Shown: positions 47,288 to 55,075, numbered from the stretch's first letter. The stretch is DNA of 64,000 nt from an uncultured Oscillospiraceae bacterium (GCA_947629795.1 CANRFC010000007.1:1-64000); one strand, 5' to 3'. Notes: a model not told the origin generated them from the letters alone. A program made the numbers and translations.

Positions 47288-49492
47288 ATGAAACTGAAAC
47301 GGATCGTGACCTCGGCCCTGGCCCTGACCCTGGGGTTCACCCTGGCCTCTCCGGCCCTGGCCGCCGAGACCGCCGATCAGCGTCTTACCAAGGTCACCCA
47401 GCAGGTGAAGGCCACCCTGGGCATCGGGGACGAGTATACCGAGTTTTTCGGAGAGCCCAACGAGACCCTGCTGGGCACCAAGTGGTCTTTGAACTGGACC
47501 GGCGAGGACAAGAGCCTCAGCGTCTCGGCCACCGAGGCGGGCAAGGTGCTGAGCATGAACCTGGGGGTGGCCACCCCCGATACCCGGGAGGACAAGTACG
47601 GCCCCGCCTTCCCTGCCATGACCCAGGCCCAGGCCAAGGAGAAGGCCAAGGCCTTCCTGAGCAAGGTCCTCACCGAGGGGGAGAGCGCCGTCTTTGACGA
47701 CAGCTGGGACAGCGGCGAGCGCCTGGGGGCCACCCAGTACGGCTTCGGCGGCACCATTTACCTCAACGGTTTGCCCACCCCCATGTCCTTCCGGGCGTGG
47801 GTCAGCGTGGCCCAGGGGGACGTGACCTCCTTCTGGCGGGACGATGAGAGCCAGTATGTGGGCGGCATCCCCGCTCCCGACAGCACCACCACTGCCGACG
47901 CCGCCCGCGCCCTCCTCCGGGACACCCTGGACTTTGAGCTCATCTACGTCCAGGACGGCGCCGGCGACAAGGCCGTGCTGCGCTACGTGCCCAAGTCCGG
48001 CGACGACTACTACGTGGACGCCAGGACCGGCAAGCTGGTGGACCTCACCGAGCTGCGTAAGGGCATGCTGGAGAATGCCAGCGGCGGTGCCGCTGCCGCC
48101 GACAAGGCGGAGGAGGAGAACGGCGTGCGCTTTGAGAGCGCCGTCGCCGCCCCGGAGCTCTCCACCGCCGAGCTGGAGGGCATCGCCAAGCTGGAGGGGG
48201 TGCTCACCAAGGAGGAGCTGGACGCCAAGGTCCGCGCCTGGAGCGCCCTGAAGCTGTCCGGCTTCGAGCTGTCCGGCGTGAGCTATTCCGTGGCCGACAA
48301 GAAGGCCCTGACCGCCGTGGAGAACGGGGAGGGACCCCAGGAGAACACCGTCACCGCCCGGCTTTCCTACAACAAGCTGGTGGACAAGAGCGTCTCCCGC
48401 CGCACTGTGGTGGTGGATGCCTTCACCGGGGAGCTTCAGAGCATGAGCGGCTATAACCCCTACGACGAGACCGACGGAAAGACCTCCAAGGCCGCCGCCC
48501 AGCAGAAGGGGGAGGACGTCCTCAAGACCCTGTGGCCGGAGCAGTTCGGCAAGTGCGCCCTCTACACCTCCACCGACGCCGAGGAGCGGAAGGCCTCCGA
48601 GGCCTGGGTGTTCACCTTCGCCCAGAAGGTCAACGGCTACTTCTTCCCCTCCAACACCATTACCGTCCGGGTCTCGGCTGACGACGGGGCCATCATGGGC
48701 TTCTCCAAGGGCTTTGACGACACCGTGACCTTCGACAGCGCCGACGGGCTCATCACCCTGGACGCCGCCAAGACCGCCTGGGTCAACCTCTACCCCGTGG
48801 AGCTCTCCTACATCGCCGTGCCTGTGCGCCTGGACCTGATGGGCGCCGACGTCCGGCCCCTCATCCACGCCGGCTACACCTACTATAACGCCCTCAAGCC
48901 CGGCTACGAGCTGGGCCAGACCGACACCTGGTACTCCGGCGTGGACGCCAAGACCGGCGAGCCGGTGCAGGAGAAGGGCTATGAGCCCGAGAAGATCGCC
49001 TATACCGATATCGACGGCCATTGGGCCCAGGCAGCCCTCGCCGAGCTGGCCCTGTACGGCGTGGGCTGGTATGAGGAGAAGGCCCAGCCCAACGCCCCCC
49101 TCACCCAGATCGCCTACGTGGCCCTCCTCTGCTCTGCCGACGGCTACCGCTACATCCCCGGGGAGAGCAGCGCCGACGACCTCTATGACTACGCCGTCCG
49201 CCGGGGCCTGCTCACCAAGGAGCAGCGCCAGGACGACAAGGCCCTCACCCGGGGGGAGATGGTCCAGATGATGCTGGACTCCCTGGGCTACGGCTCGGTG
49301 GCCGGCCTGAAGGGCATCTTCCGCTGCGACTTTACCGACGCTGCCGAGATCCCCGCCGATTTCATGGGCTACGCCGCCCTGGCCCAGGGCCTGGGGCTGG
49401 TGAAGGGGGATGCGGCCGGCAACTTCGCTGCCGGCCGGACCTCCACCCGTGCCGAGGCTGCCACCATGCTCTGGCAGTACATGAAGCGCTGA
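47288..49492 (+). CDS. Large secreted YcdB/YcdC-domain protein with SLH repeats
   Basis: The 734-residue exported protein starts with a signal peptide (MKLKRIVTSALALTLGFTLA, then Ala-X-Ala). Two repeated YcdB/PepSY-like domains follow (residues about 25-290 and 320-590), each with WSLNW- or RRTVVVDAFTGEL-type strands and Tyr/Asp-rich YVDARTGKLVDL. Two SLH repeats close the chain (YTDIDGHWAQAALAELALYG and the final STRAEAATMLWQYMK). PepSY-type domains are often linked with inhibition of secreted peptidases. It is anchored to the wall and its partner is unknown. The ATG follows AAAGGAGG. Confidence 0.82.
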   Translation: MKLKRIVTSALALTLGFTLASPALAAETADQRLTKVTQQVKATLGIGDEYTEFFGEPNETLLGTKWSLNWTGEDKSLSVSATEAGKVLSMNLGVATPDTREDKYGPAFPAMTQAQAKEKAKAFLSKVLTEGESAVFDDSWDSGERLGATQYGFGGTIYLNGLPTPMSFRAWVSVAQGDVTSFWRDDESQYVGGIPAPDSTTTADAARALLRDTLDFELIYVQDGAGDKAVLRYVPKSGDDYYVDARTGKLVDLTELRKGMLENASGGAAAADKAEEENGVRFESAVAAPELSTAELEGIAKLEGVLTKEELDAKVRAWSALKLSGFELSGVSYSVADKKALTAVENGEGPQENTVTARLSYNKLVDKSVSRRTVVVDAFTGELQSMSGYNPYDETDGKTSKAAAQQKGEDVLKTLWPEQFGKCALYTSTDAEERKASEAWVFTFAQKVNGYFFPSNTITVRVSADDGAIMGFSKGFDDTVTFDSADGLITLDAAKTAWVNLYPVELSYIAVPVRLDLMGADVRPLIHAGYTYYNALKPGYELGQTDTWYSGVDAKTGEPVQEKGYEPEKIAYTDIDGHWAQAALAELALYGVGWYEEKAQPNAPLTQIAYVALLCSADGYRYIPGESSADDLYDYAVRRGLLTKEQRQDDKALTRGEMVQMMLDSLGYGSVAGLKGIFRCDFTDAAEIPADFMGYAALAQGLGLVKGDAAGNFAAGRTSTRAEAATMLWQYMKR

Positions 49493-49572
49493 GTTCCGAC
49501 CGGGATATAAAAATAGGAATAATTGGAAAATTAAGGGAAGAAAACGCGAAAATTTGCCGTCTCTACCCCCTC

Positions 49573-49609
49573 AAAAAAGCCCCCGACGAGGTCTCGTCGG
49601 GGGCTTTTT
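49573..49609. terminator. Bidirectional terminator
   Basis: AAAAAAGCCCCCGACGAG pairs with CTCGTCGGGGGCTTTTT. Confidence 0.92.
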
Positions 49610-49805
49610 GGGTCTCTGCGCACGTTCCTGAAGCCTCAAGAAAAATCTGTCCGTCTCCGGGGCGAAGATGGGGGGCGTTTTGGGGTCTCTGCCCGGCCTC
49701 TTGAAGTCTTAAAACTTTTTGCCTGTCTCCCGGGCGAAGGTTTTGGGGGCCGCTATTCGGTCTCTTCCAGCCCCAGGAACACGCTGCCTGCCGCCCGGGC
49801 GAAGA
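49604..49805 (-). repeat. Degenerate tandem repeats at the 3' end of spoIIP
   Basis: Read on the minus strand, three successive units of about 65-70 bp begin CTTCGCCC and share GG, AGACAGG-like and AGAGACC blocks. The first covers the last 16 codons of spoIIP (FARAAGSVFLGLEETE). The second and third, downstream of the stop, are diverged (CTTCGCCCGGGAGACAGGCA and CTTCGCCCCGGAGACGGACA). They look like decayed duplications of the gene end, or of a short element captured there. Confidence 0.6.
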
Positions 49806-50952
49806 GCCGGGCGCCCGCCAGGGCCTCCTGGAGGGTGTTGCCGTGGCTTCCAACTTCTACCAGGAGCATGCCGGGGGAGAGGTCCTGGTTATAGCCCAGC
49901 TTCCGCAGGGTCATGGGCCTGGCCAGGGTGGGAAAGAGGGAGTCCATGCTCCGCTGGAGCCTGCAGGCCAGGGCCAGATTGTCCCGCCAGCCCACGTGGC
50001 CCCCGCCCCCCATGTCGGTGCCCACCACCAGCATGACCTGGGCGGCCTTTACCCCGTCGATGGTGGCGCAGGTCTTGTAAATGGACCCGTCGGTCCCCAC
50101 CAGGGCGTCCCGGTGGACGTCCAGCACCAGCCGGATGGTGGGATACTGCTTCAGATACTCTGCCACCGAGGTGCGGGAGTTGTCGTAGGAGGCGGTGTAG
50201 CTGGGGTAGTCGTGGAGGGAGCGGTCGTGGAGGACCGACAGGCCCAGCTCGGTGAAGACCCGCTCCATCTCGTCCCCCACCCGGAGCATATTCCGGTCCT
50301 CGGCCAGGGTGCGGCTGTAATCGCTCTCGGTGTAGGTGTCCTCCCCGTCGGGGTAGTAGGCCTCGGTGGCGTGGGTGTGGACGATGAGGATCTGGGGGCC
50401 CTCCTCCGCCGGGGCGAGGGCGAAGGTCAGAGGCAGGGCCAGCTCGGCGGCCAGGTCCAGGTCAGGGGCCTGGGCCCGGTTGTAGAGGTAGAGCCCCGCC
50501 CCGGTGACGTAGCCCTGGGAGGAGGTGGGCACCAGGGTCCGCTCCACCACCGTCTCCTGCCGGGTGGCGGGTTCGGGGAGCGCCTCGGTAAGGTCGTCCC
50601 GGTCGGGGGCGGGCTGGGCCTGGGGCAGGTCCTGGGGCGGCTGCTGGGCCGGGAGCGTGGGGGCGGGCTCCGGCGTGGCCTGGGGGGCCGGGGAGGTCAA
50701 GGTTTGAGGAAGGTTGGCGGCCAGAAGGGAGCTCTCCCCGGCCAGGAGCCGGACGGCCAGGGGGGCGTCCCCGGGGACAGGGCCCAGCTCGGCGGTGAGG
50801 GCGGCCTGGACGAAGGCGGCGCTGGAGCCCAGGCTGCCGGCGGCCCGGTCCACCGCTCCGGCCCCCGCGCCCATGAGGAGCAGCCACAGGCCCACTGTGG
50901 CCAGAAACAGGGCGAAAAAACGACGGAGAAGTCTTCCCCAGTTTCCCTTCAC
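49753..50952 (-). CDS. spoIIP: Stage II sporulation protein P
   Basis: SpoIIP is an amidase/endopeptidase that, with SpoIID and SpoIIM, thins septal peptidoglycan during engulfment. The 399-residue product has one N-terminal membrane helix (FFALFLATVGLWLLLMGAGA), a Pro/Gln-rich linker (residues about 85-130), and the catalytic domain with ILIVHTHATEAYYPDGE, RTLAEDRNMLRVGDEM, LVLDVHRDALV and the final LVEVGSHGNTLQEAL. All of these are conserved in the family. A sigma-E-like promoter lies upstream. Confidence 0.94.
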   Translation of the reverse strand: MKGNWGRLLRRFFALFLATVGLWLLLMGAGAGAVDRAAGSLGSSAAFVQAALTAELGPVPGDAPLAVRLLAGESSLLAANLPQTLTSPAPQATPEPAPTLPAQQPPQDLPQAQPAPDRDDLTEALPEPATRQETVVERTLVPTSSQGYVTGAGLYLYNRAQAPDLDLAAELALPLTFALAPAEEGPQILIVHTHATEAYYPDGEDTYTESDYSRTLAEDRNMLRVGDEMERVFTELGLSVLHDRSLHDYPSYTASYDNSRTSVAEYLKQYPTIRLVLDVHRDALVGTDGSIYKTCATIDGVKAAQVMLVVGTDMGGGGHVGWRDNLALACRLQRSMDSLFPTLARPMTLRKLGYNQDLSPGMLLVEVGSHGNTLQEALAGARLFARAAGSVFLGLEETE

Positions 50953-50984
50953 AGCTCGTCCCTCCCCTTTCGCTCGTTGTTTTC

Positions 50985-51014
50985 ATCCTATGAGAGGGAG
51001 GGAGGGGATATTCC
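50985..51014 (-). promoter_or_regulatory. Sigma-E-like promoter of spoIIP
   Basis: On the minus strand GGAATATC and CATAGGAT are 14 bases apart, close to the sigma-E consensus (GKMATATT, 13-14 bases, CATACAMT). This agrees with mother-cell expression of spoIIP in Bacillus. Confidence 0.6.
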
Positions 51015-51074
51015 AATATTGGCGCACCCTAATTTTCAAGATATCCCTTGGGGTTCTCTACATATTTGCATATG

Positions 51075-51137
51075 GGTGCACTCAGTGCACCGGGGTGCGA
51101 GAGGCCATTCTTTTCTGCGAAAAGAACGGTCTCTCGC
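51075..51137. other. Two hairpins in a 420-bp gap without a supported gene
   Basis: The gap 51015-51433 holds no ORF with a ribosome site. It contains GGTGCAC-TCA-GTGCACC (51075-51091) and a 19-bp stem (51097-51115 with 51119-51137, loop TGC) with two G-U-type positions. The rest is GC-rich with short inverted repeats (for example GGGCCGCTGG near 51380). Its function, whether leader, small RNA or remnant, is not clear. Confidence 0.45.
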
Positions 51138-51433
51138 GCTCTCCCAAGAAAAGGCTAAGGTCAAGACCGGGCGCACGAACGGGCGGCTCGCTCGTCTTTG
51201 CGCCCCATGGTCCCTCTTGCCCCGCGCCCGCGCGTCCCATTGCGGAACACTTCCACATGTTCGTTAAAACCCACCGCCGCCGACCTACACAGCTTGGAGG
51301 GTGGGAAGCTTGCCCGCTGCCGCTGACTGGGTGCGGGACCTGCGGGAGATTGCGTAGGGGCCGCTGTCCCCAGCGGCCCGGCCCTCACCTGCCGGCTCGG
51401 TCGTGCGGTATCGCCCGCCACCGGAGCCCGGTC

Positions 51434-51598
51434 CTATCCCTCCTCGTCCTTTGGGACGGGCGGGGCGAAGGTCAGGGGCGGAAGCTCGGGGGAGTTGATG
51501 TAGATCTCCTCGCACTCCCGCTGGGCGGCGATGAGGGTATTGATGGCCTGCTCGGTGGCGCGGAACAATTTTTGATACATTTCCTGATAATCCGGCAT
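51434..51598 (-). CDS. Short hypothetical protein, phage/ICE-like context
   Basis: The 54-residue product begins MPDYQEMYQKLFRATEQAIN and ends in a Pro-rich tail (PPLTFAPPVPKDEEG). The N-terminal 36 residues should form one amphipathic helix. The ribosome site GGGAGGAGTGAGAAAG and a TTGACA-17-TAAAAT promoter support expression. It is divergent from an XRE regulator, an arrangement common in mobile elements. Function unknown. Confidence 0.7.
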   Translation of the reverse strand: MPDYQEMYQKLFRATEQAINTLIAAQRECEEIYINSPELPPLTFAPPVPKDEEG

Positions 51599-51618
51599 CT
51601 TTCTCACTCCTCCCGCCC

Positions 51619-51654
51619 ATTTTAGGACATATAGTCCAAAATGTCAACAGGACA
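51619..51654 (-). promoter_or_regulatory. Promoter of the short gene with two inverted-repeat operators
   Basis: TTGACA (51642-51647, minus strand) and TAAAAT (51619-51624) are 17 bases apart. GGAC-ATATA-GTCC (51625-51637) fills the spacer and TGTC-AACAG-GACA (51642-51654) covers the -35. Both are likely XRE-repressor sites, shared with the divergent regulator. Confidence 0.7.
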
Positions 51655-51689
51655 AATTGTACTATTGTATAGTTTTCCTGGTGATAGAC

Positions 51690-51902
51690 ATGAAGTTGCG
51701 AATCAGAGATATGCGGGAGGACGCTGATTTGACCCAACAGCAGATCGCCGCGTTCCTGCGATGTGACCAGTCTCTATATTCCAAATATGAGCGGGGCGAG
51801 CGTGTGGTCCCGCTGGATGTGGTGATCAAGCTGGCGGGGTTCTATCACACCAGTGTTGATTACTTGGTGGGCCTGACCAACCAACGAAAACCCTACCCAT
51901 AA
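51690..51902 (+). CDS. XRE-family regulator
   Basis: The 70-residue protein is little more than a Cro/C1-type helix-turn-helix domain (KLRIRDMREDADLTQQQIAA, then SLYSKYERGERVVPLDVVIK). A short tail SVDYLVGLTN is typical of small phage-type repressors. The ATG at 51690 fits the domain edge, though no strong ribosome site is seen. Inverted repeats in the divergent promoter region are its likely targets. Confidence 0.85.
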   Translation: MKLRIRDMREDADLTQQQIAAFLRCDQSLYSKYERGERVVPLDVVIKLAGFYHTSVDYLVGLTNQRKPYP

Positions 51903-51904
51903 AA

Positions 51905-51937
51905 ACTCCCCCCAACCATCGGCTGCGGGGAGCTTTT
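51905..51937 (+). terminator. Terminator after the XRE gene
   Basis: CTCCCC pairs with GGGGAG around a 15-base loop, followed by CTTTTT. Confidence 0.75.
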
Positions 51938-51958
51938 TCAGCGCGGGGCGGCGAAGGG

Positions 51959-51987
51959 TTGACAAATGGAGGGGAGCTGGGTATAAT
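51959..51987 (+). promoter_or_regulatory. Consensus sigma-A promoter of the antisense RNA
   Basis: Both hexamers are perfect (TTGACA and TATAAT) with a 17-base spacer. No protein-coding frame with a ribosome site follows on +, so it should drive an untranslated RNA. Confidence 0.85.
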
Positions 51988-52040
51988 AAGCATAGAGAGG
52001 GCGCCGCGCGGAACGGTTTGGCCCTGAGAAAACGCTTTTC

Positions 52041-52078
52041 AAAAAGAAAACCGTCACCCTGGTCCGGTGGCGGTTTTC
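52041..52078 (-). terminator. Terminator of the small minus-strand transcript
   Basis: On the minus strand GAAAACCGCCACC pairs with GGTGACGGTTTTC and is followed by TTTTT. It starts 4 bases after the tiny ORF's stop. Confidence 0.85.
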
Positions 52079-52081
52079 ACT

Positions 52082-52141
52082 TTATCTTATCCGGATCGTA
52101 ACGGTACGTCCGAAGATATGAAACGTAATGACAATCGGCAT
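52082..52141 (-). CDS. 19-residue cationic peptide, type I toxin-like
   Basis: The peptide MPIVITFHIFGRTVTIRIR is rich in beta-branched and aromatic residues with three Arg. Its ribosome site AAAGGAGGTGAT is almost fully complementary to the 16S 3' end, 9 bases before the ATG. The same bases can be locked in a hairpin (CTTCCTCC with GGAGG). A strong promoter (52225-52253) and an immediate terminator frame it. An overlapping 48-codon frame from 52220 lacks a ribosome site and would start at or before the predicted transcript end. I know no named family for it; the toxin role is inferred from architecture. Confidence 0.6.
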   Translation of the reverse strand: MPIVITFHIFGRTVTIRIR

Positions 52142-52200
52142 TACGTATCACCTCCTTTCGGAGGAAGTGACCAAACCGCCCCGCTCGTTTGCGGCGCCCT

Positions 52201-52227
52201 GCCCTCTTTTCAGAGGGCATTTTTATT
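52201..52227 (+). terminator. Terminator of the antisense RNA / 5' hairpin of the opposing mRNA
   Basis: GCCCTCT and AGAGGGC form a 7-bp stem followed by ATTTTTATT on +. On the minus strand the loop reads GAAA, a stable tetraloop, at the predicted 5' end of the peptide mRNA. Confidence 0.8.
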
Positions 52228-52253
52228 GTAGCGTATCGGTCTGAATTTGTCAA
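52225..52253 (-). promoter_or_regulatory. Promoter of the 19-codon gene
   Basis: On the minus strand TTGACA and TACAAT are 17 bases apart. The predicted start is near 52218. Confidence 0.82.
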
Positions 52254-52299
52254 ACCGTTTGGAATAAGAGCGAGACCCTGGCAATCTTTTCACCGGGGG

Positions 52300-52340
52300 C
52301 AAAAAAACGCCCGATATCCGTGGGGGGATACCGGGCGTTT
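52300..52340 (-). terminator. Terminator of htrA
   Basis: ACGCCCGATATCC pairs with GGATACCGGGCGT (one wobble). On the minus strand a TTTTTTT tail follows, 28 bp after the htrA stop. Confidence 0.88.
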
Positions 52341-52367
52341 ACCATTATGATCTCAATGGGGCGATTT

Positions 52368-53690
52368 TTACCAGCCCCAGTTGAAGGGCCAGCCGAAGGA
52401 GTAGCCGTTGGAGCTCTGCTGCTGGGGCTGCTGGGCCTCCTGGTAGTCCTCCTGGAGCTTGGCCATGGCCTCGTCCCGCTTCTGGTCCTGCTCGTCCAGG
52501 GTGACGGTGACCGTCAGGGTCTCCCCGTCCCGATAGAGAGTGAACTCCACGGTCTCGCCGGCCTTGTGGGTCTTCACGGCGGCCTTCAGGCCCTCCCGGG
52601 TGGTGACCGCCTCGTCCCCGATGGCGGTGATGATGTCCCCTTCCTGGATGCCGGCCTTCTGGGCGCAGGAGCCCTCCAACACGGCGGCGATATAGGCCCC
52701 GTCGGGGATGCCGTAGCGCTTTATGGCCTCGTCGGAGACCTCCTCCATGATGATGCCCACGTTGGGCTTGCCGGTGACGTAGCCCTTCTCAATGATGTCG
52801 GTGACCATGTCCATCACGTCGTGGATGGGGATGGCGAAGCCGATGCCCTCAATGGAGGCCTGGGAGGAGCCGTTGTTGGAGTACTTGGCGTTGGTGATGC
52901 CGATGCACTCGCCGTAGATGTTGAACAGGGGGCCGCCGGAGTTGCCCGAGTTGATGGCGGCGTCGGTCTGGAGGACGTTGATGGTGTTGCCGTCGGACAT
53001 CTTGATGTTCCGGTCCAGGGCGGAGACGTAGCCGGCGGTGAGGGTGAAGGTCAGCTCACCCAGGGGGTTGCCGATGGCCACCACCTGCTCCCCCACCCGG
53101 ACCTGCTGATCCCCGTTGGAGATGAGCACGGGCTGGAGGCCGGTGGCGTCGATCTTCAGCACGGCGATGTCATTGGCCTCCTCGCCCCCCACCAGGGTGG
53201 CGTCGTAGCTGGAGCCGTCGGCAAAGGAGACCTTCAGGTCGCTGACCCCGTCGATGACGTGGTAGTTGGTGATGATATAGCCGTCCTCGCTGATGACGAA
53301 GCCCGAGCCGGCCACGGCGTTGGAGACCGTCTGGCCCCAGTAGTTGGTCTTCACGTCGCCGTTGACGCCCACCACGCTGCCCAGGTTGGCGGCGTAGACC
53401 TGGTCCACCGTCATGGCGGTGCGGCCGTCCACCTTGGTCACGTCCACCACCGTGGGGGCCCGGCCGCTCTCATAGATGGTGGTGCGCTGGGGGAAGAGGG
53501 TCCCCGAGCTCAGGGCAATGGCGCCGCCGCCCACGATGCCGCCCACCAGGGCGCACACCAGGCACAGGGCCGCGATCTTCAGGCCGCGGTGGGATTTCTT
53601 CTCCGCCCGGGGGGTCTGGCCGTCCGCCTGGAAGTTCTCGGTGACCATGGGCTCGGACTGGGGGAGACGGTTATAATCGTTGTAATACAT
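52368..53690 (-). CDS. htrA: HtrA/DegP-type membrane-anchored serine protease
   Basis: HtrA proteases degrade or refold misfolded exported proteins. The 440-residue product has a cytoplasmic N-terminus (residues 1-38), one membrane helix (LKIAALCLVCALVGGIVGGG), a trypsin-like domain with catalytic His in NYHVIDG, Asp in EANDIAVLKID and Ser in AAINSGNSGGPLF, and a single PDZ domain (near AYIAAVLEGSCAQKAGIQEG). A Gln/Trp-rich tail ends the chain. It is monocistronic. A good GAAGGAGC site precedes the ATG. Confidence 0.95.
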   Translation of the reverse strand: MYYNDYNRLPQSEPMVTENFQADGQTPRAEKKSHRGLKIAALCLVCALVGGIVGGGAIALSSGTLFPQRTTIYESGRAPTVVDVTKVDGRTAMTVDQVYAANLGSVVGVNGDVKTNYWGQTVSNAVAGSGFVISEDGYIITNYHVIDGVSDLKVSFADGSSYDATLVGGEEANDIAVLKIDATGLQPVLISNGDQQVRVGEQVVAIGNPLGELTFTLTAGYVSALDRNIKMSDGNTINVLQTDAAINSGNSGGPLFNIYGECIGITNAKYSNNGSSQASIEGIGFAIPIHDVMDMVTDIIEKGYVTGKPNVGIIMEEVSDEAIKRYGIPDGAYIAAVLEGSCAQKAGIQEGDIITAIGDEAVTTREGLKAAVKTHKAGETVEFTLYRDGETLTVTVTLDEQDQKRDEAMAKLQEDYQEAQQPQQQSSNGYSFGWPFNWGW

Positions 53691-53797
53691 ATCAGTCGCT
53701 CCTTCGCTTGCATTTCTCTTGGAACAGGATACAGGATACCCCGGAAATGTGACCAGAAAATGAAGAAAAATCGTGGCTTTTTTGAATTCAGAAAACC

Positions 53798-54949
53798 TTA
53801 AGGTTCCCCCCGGGGCCGGAGGATGGCCGAGATGTCCCCCGCCGCCAGGCGCAGGTCGGCCAGGATGTTGTCAAAGACCCCGGCCCGGGCGATGTTCAGC
53901 ACCACCAGGCACAGCACCGGGCCCAGGACCATGCCCAGCACCCCGGCCAGCTTCATGCCCACGTAGACGCTGACCAGGGAGAGGATGGGGGACAGGCCGG
54001 TCTGGTTGCCCAGGACTTTGGGCTCCCCCACCCGGCGGAAGAGGGCCACCACTCCCCACACCACCATGAGGCCCACGGCGTGGCGGAACCGGCCCAGGAA
54101 GAGGTCGATGAAGGCCCAGGGCACCAGCACCGTCCCAGAGCCCAGGATGGGCACGAAGTCCAGCACCGCCAGGAGGAAGGCCAGGAGGATGGCGTAGGGC
54201 TGCCGGATGAGCAGGAAGCCCGCCAGAAGGATGAAGAACACCCCAATGGACAGGATGACCTCGGCCCGGACATAGCCTCCGAAGCCCGCCGAGGCCGCCC
54301 GCTTGACCTGGGTGAGGAAGAACAGGGGGCCGTCGGGGAGGGAGCCGGTGAACCGGGAGCGGAGAGAGGGGTAGTCGGCGGTGATGAAGTAGGCCGCCAT
54401 GACGAAGACGATGGTGGACACGGCGAAGGAGGGCAGGGCCTTCACCCCCTCGGCCAGGCCGTCGGCCGCGGCGGAGAGGAGCCGGGGAATGACGGTCTCC
54501 AGCCACTGGAAGAGCCGGGCGGTGAGGTTTTCCACCGTCTGCTCCGCCGCCGCCGGGAGCAGGTCCATTCCCCGGGAAAAGGCGGCGGCCAGGTCGTCCA
54601 TGGCGCCCTGGAGGGAGACCATCAGGTCCTCCCAGTTCCCGGCCAGGGAGAGCACCTCGCCGGCGATCCCCGCCCCCAGGGCCCAGAGAAGGCCGAACAG
54701 GGCGGCGAAGACCAGCAGGATGAGGAGGAGGGTCAGGGCCTTCCGGGGCAGGCCCAGCTTCTGGTTGAGCCATTTCACCGCCGGGGAGAGGATCCAGGCG
54801 GCCACAAAGGCCAGCAGGAAGGGGGCAAAGAGGGAGACCAGGGTGGGGCACAGGGCGAAAAGGGCCCAGAGGACCAGCAGGACCAGGACCAGACGAACTC
54901 CCAGGCGGAGCCACAGCCGGCCCCGCTCATGCCAGGAAAGCTCCTTCAC
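53798..54949 (-). CDS. ytvI: AI-2E family membrane protein, YtvI-like
   Basis: The 383-residue protein has about eight membrane helices in the AI-2E/permease-like pattern, with a large extracytoplasmic region between residues about 100 and 185. The conserved C-terminal parts are FLLAVLDFVPILGSGTVLVP, RRVGEPKVLGNQTGLSPILS and GPVLCLVVLNI. Bacillus YtvI is a sporulation integral membrane protein of unknown mechanism. The GTG at 54949 fits a ribosome site better than the longer upstream frame. The nearby spoIIP supports a sporulation link without proving it. Confidence 0.85.
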   Translation of the reverse strand: MKELSWHERGRLWLRLGVRLVLVLLVLWALFALCPTLVSLFAPFLLAFVAAWILSPAVKWLNQKLGLPRKALTLLLILLVFAALFGLLWALGAGIAGEVLSLAGNWEDLMVSLQGAMDDLAAAFSRGMDLLPAAAEQTVENLTARLFQWLETVIPRLLSAAADGLAEGVKALPSFAVSTIVFVMAAYFITADYPSLRSRFTGSLPDGPLFFLTQVKRAASAGFGGYVRAEVILSIGVFFILLAGFLLIRQPYAILLAFLLAVLDFVPILGSGTVLVPWAFIDLFLGRFRHAVGLMVVWGVVALFRRVGEPKVLGNQTGLSPILSLVSVYVGMKLAGVLGMVLGPVLCLVVLNIARAGVFDNILADLRLAAGDISAILRPRGEP

Positions 54950-55034
54950 GCGGTACGCCCCCTTTTGTAAGATCAGTGTGGAAAGATTCGTGGAACAGTA
55001 TACCACAGGCGAGGGAAAAGGAACGTGAATTTTT

Positions 55035-55070
55035 TGTAAAAGGGCGGCGGGAAGTCCCGCCGCCCTGCGT
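55035..55070 (-). terminator. Terminator of the holB-ricT operon
   Basis: AGGGCGGCGGGA pairs with TCCCGCCGCCCT, with A and T tracts on both sides. Confidence 0.88.
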
Positions 55071-55075
55071 TTTTC

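Larger units (their letters stand above)
51994..52226 (+). ncRNA. Predicted antisense RNA (type I antitoxin-like)
   Basis: Transcription from the consensus promoter should run to the hairpin GCCCTCT-TTTC-AGAGGGC with its T-rich tail (52201-52227). This RNA would be complementary to the entire minus-strand transcript carrying the 19-codon ORF. Its ends can pair with each other (GGCGCCGC near 52002 with GCGGCGCC near 52191, and AACGGTTTGGCC with the GACCAAACCG region). Internal hairpins include 52046-52058/52066-52078 and ACGTAATG/CATTACGT. A shorter RNA might stop after the first internal hairpin. Confidence 0.65.

Noticed and set aside
52076-52220. A 48-codon frame (start MPSEKRAGRRKRAG) overlapping the 19-residue peptide
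   Set aside because: Its ATG is at or before the predicted 5' end of the transcript and has no ribosome site, whereas the 19-codon frame has a near-perfect one.
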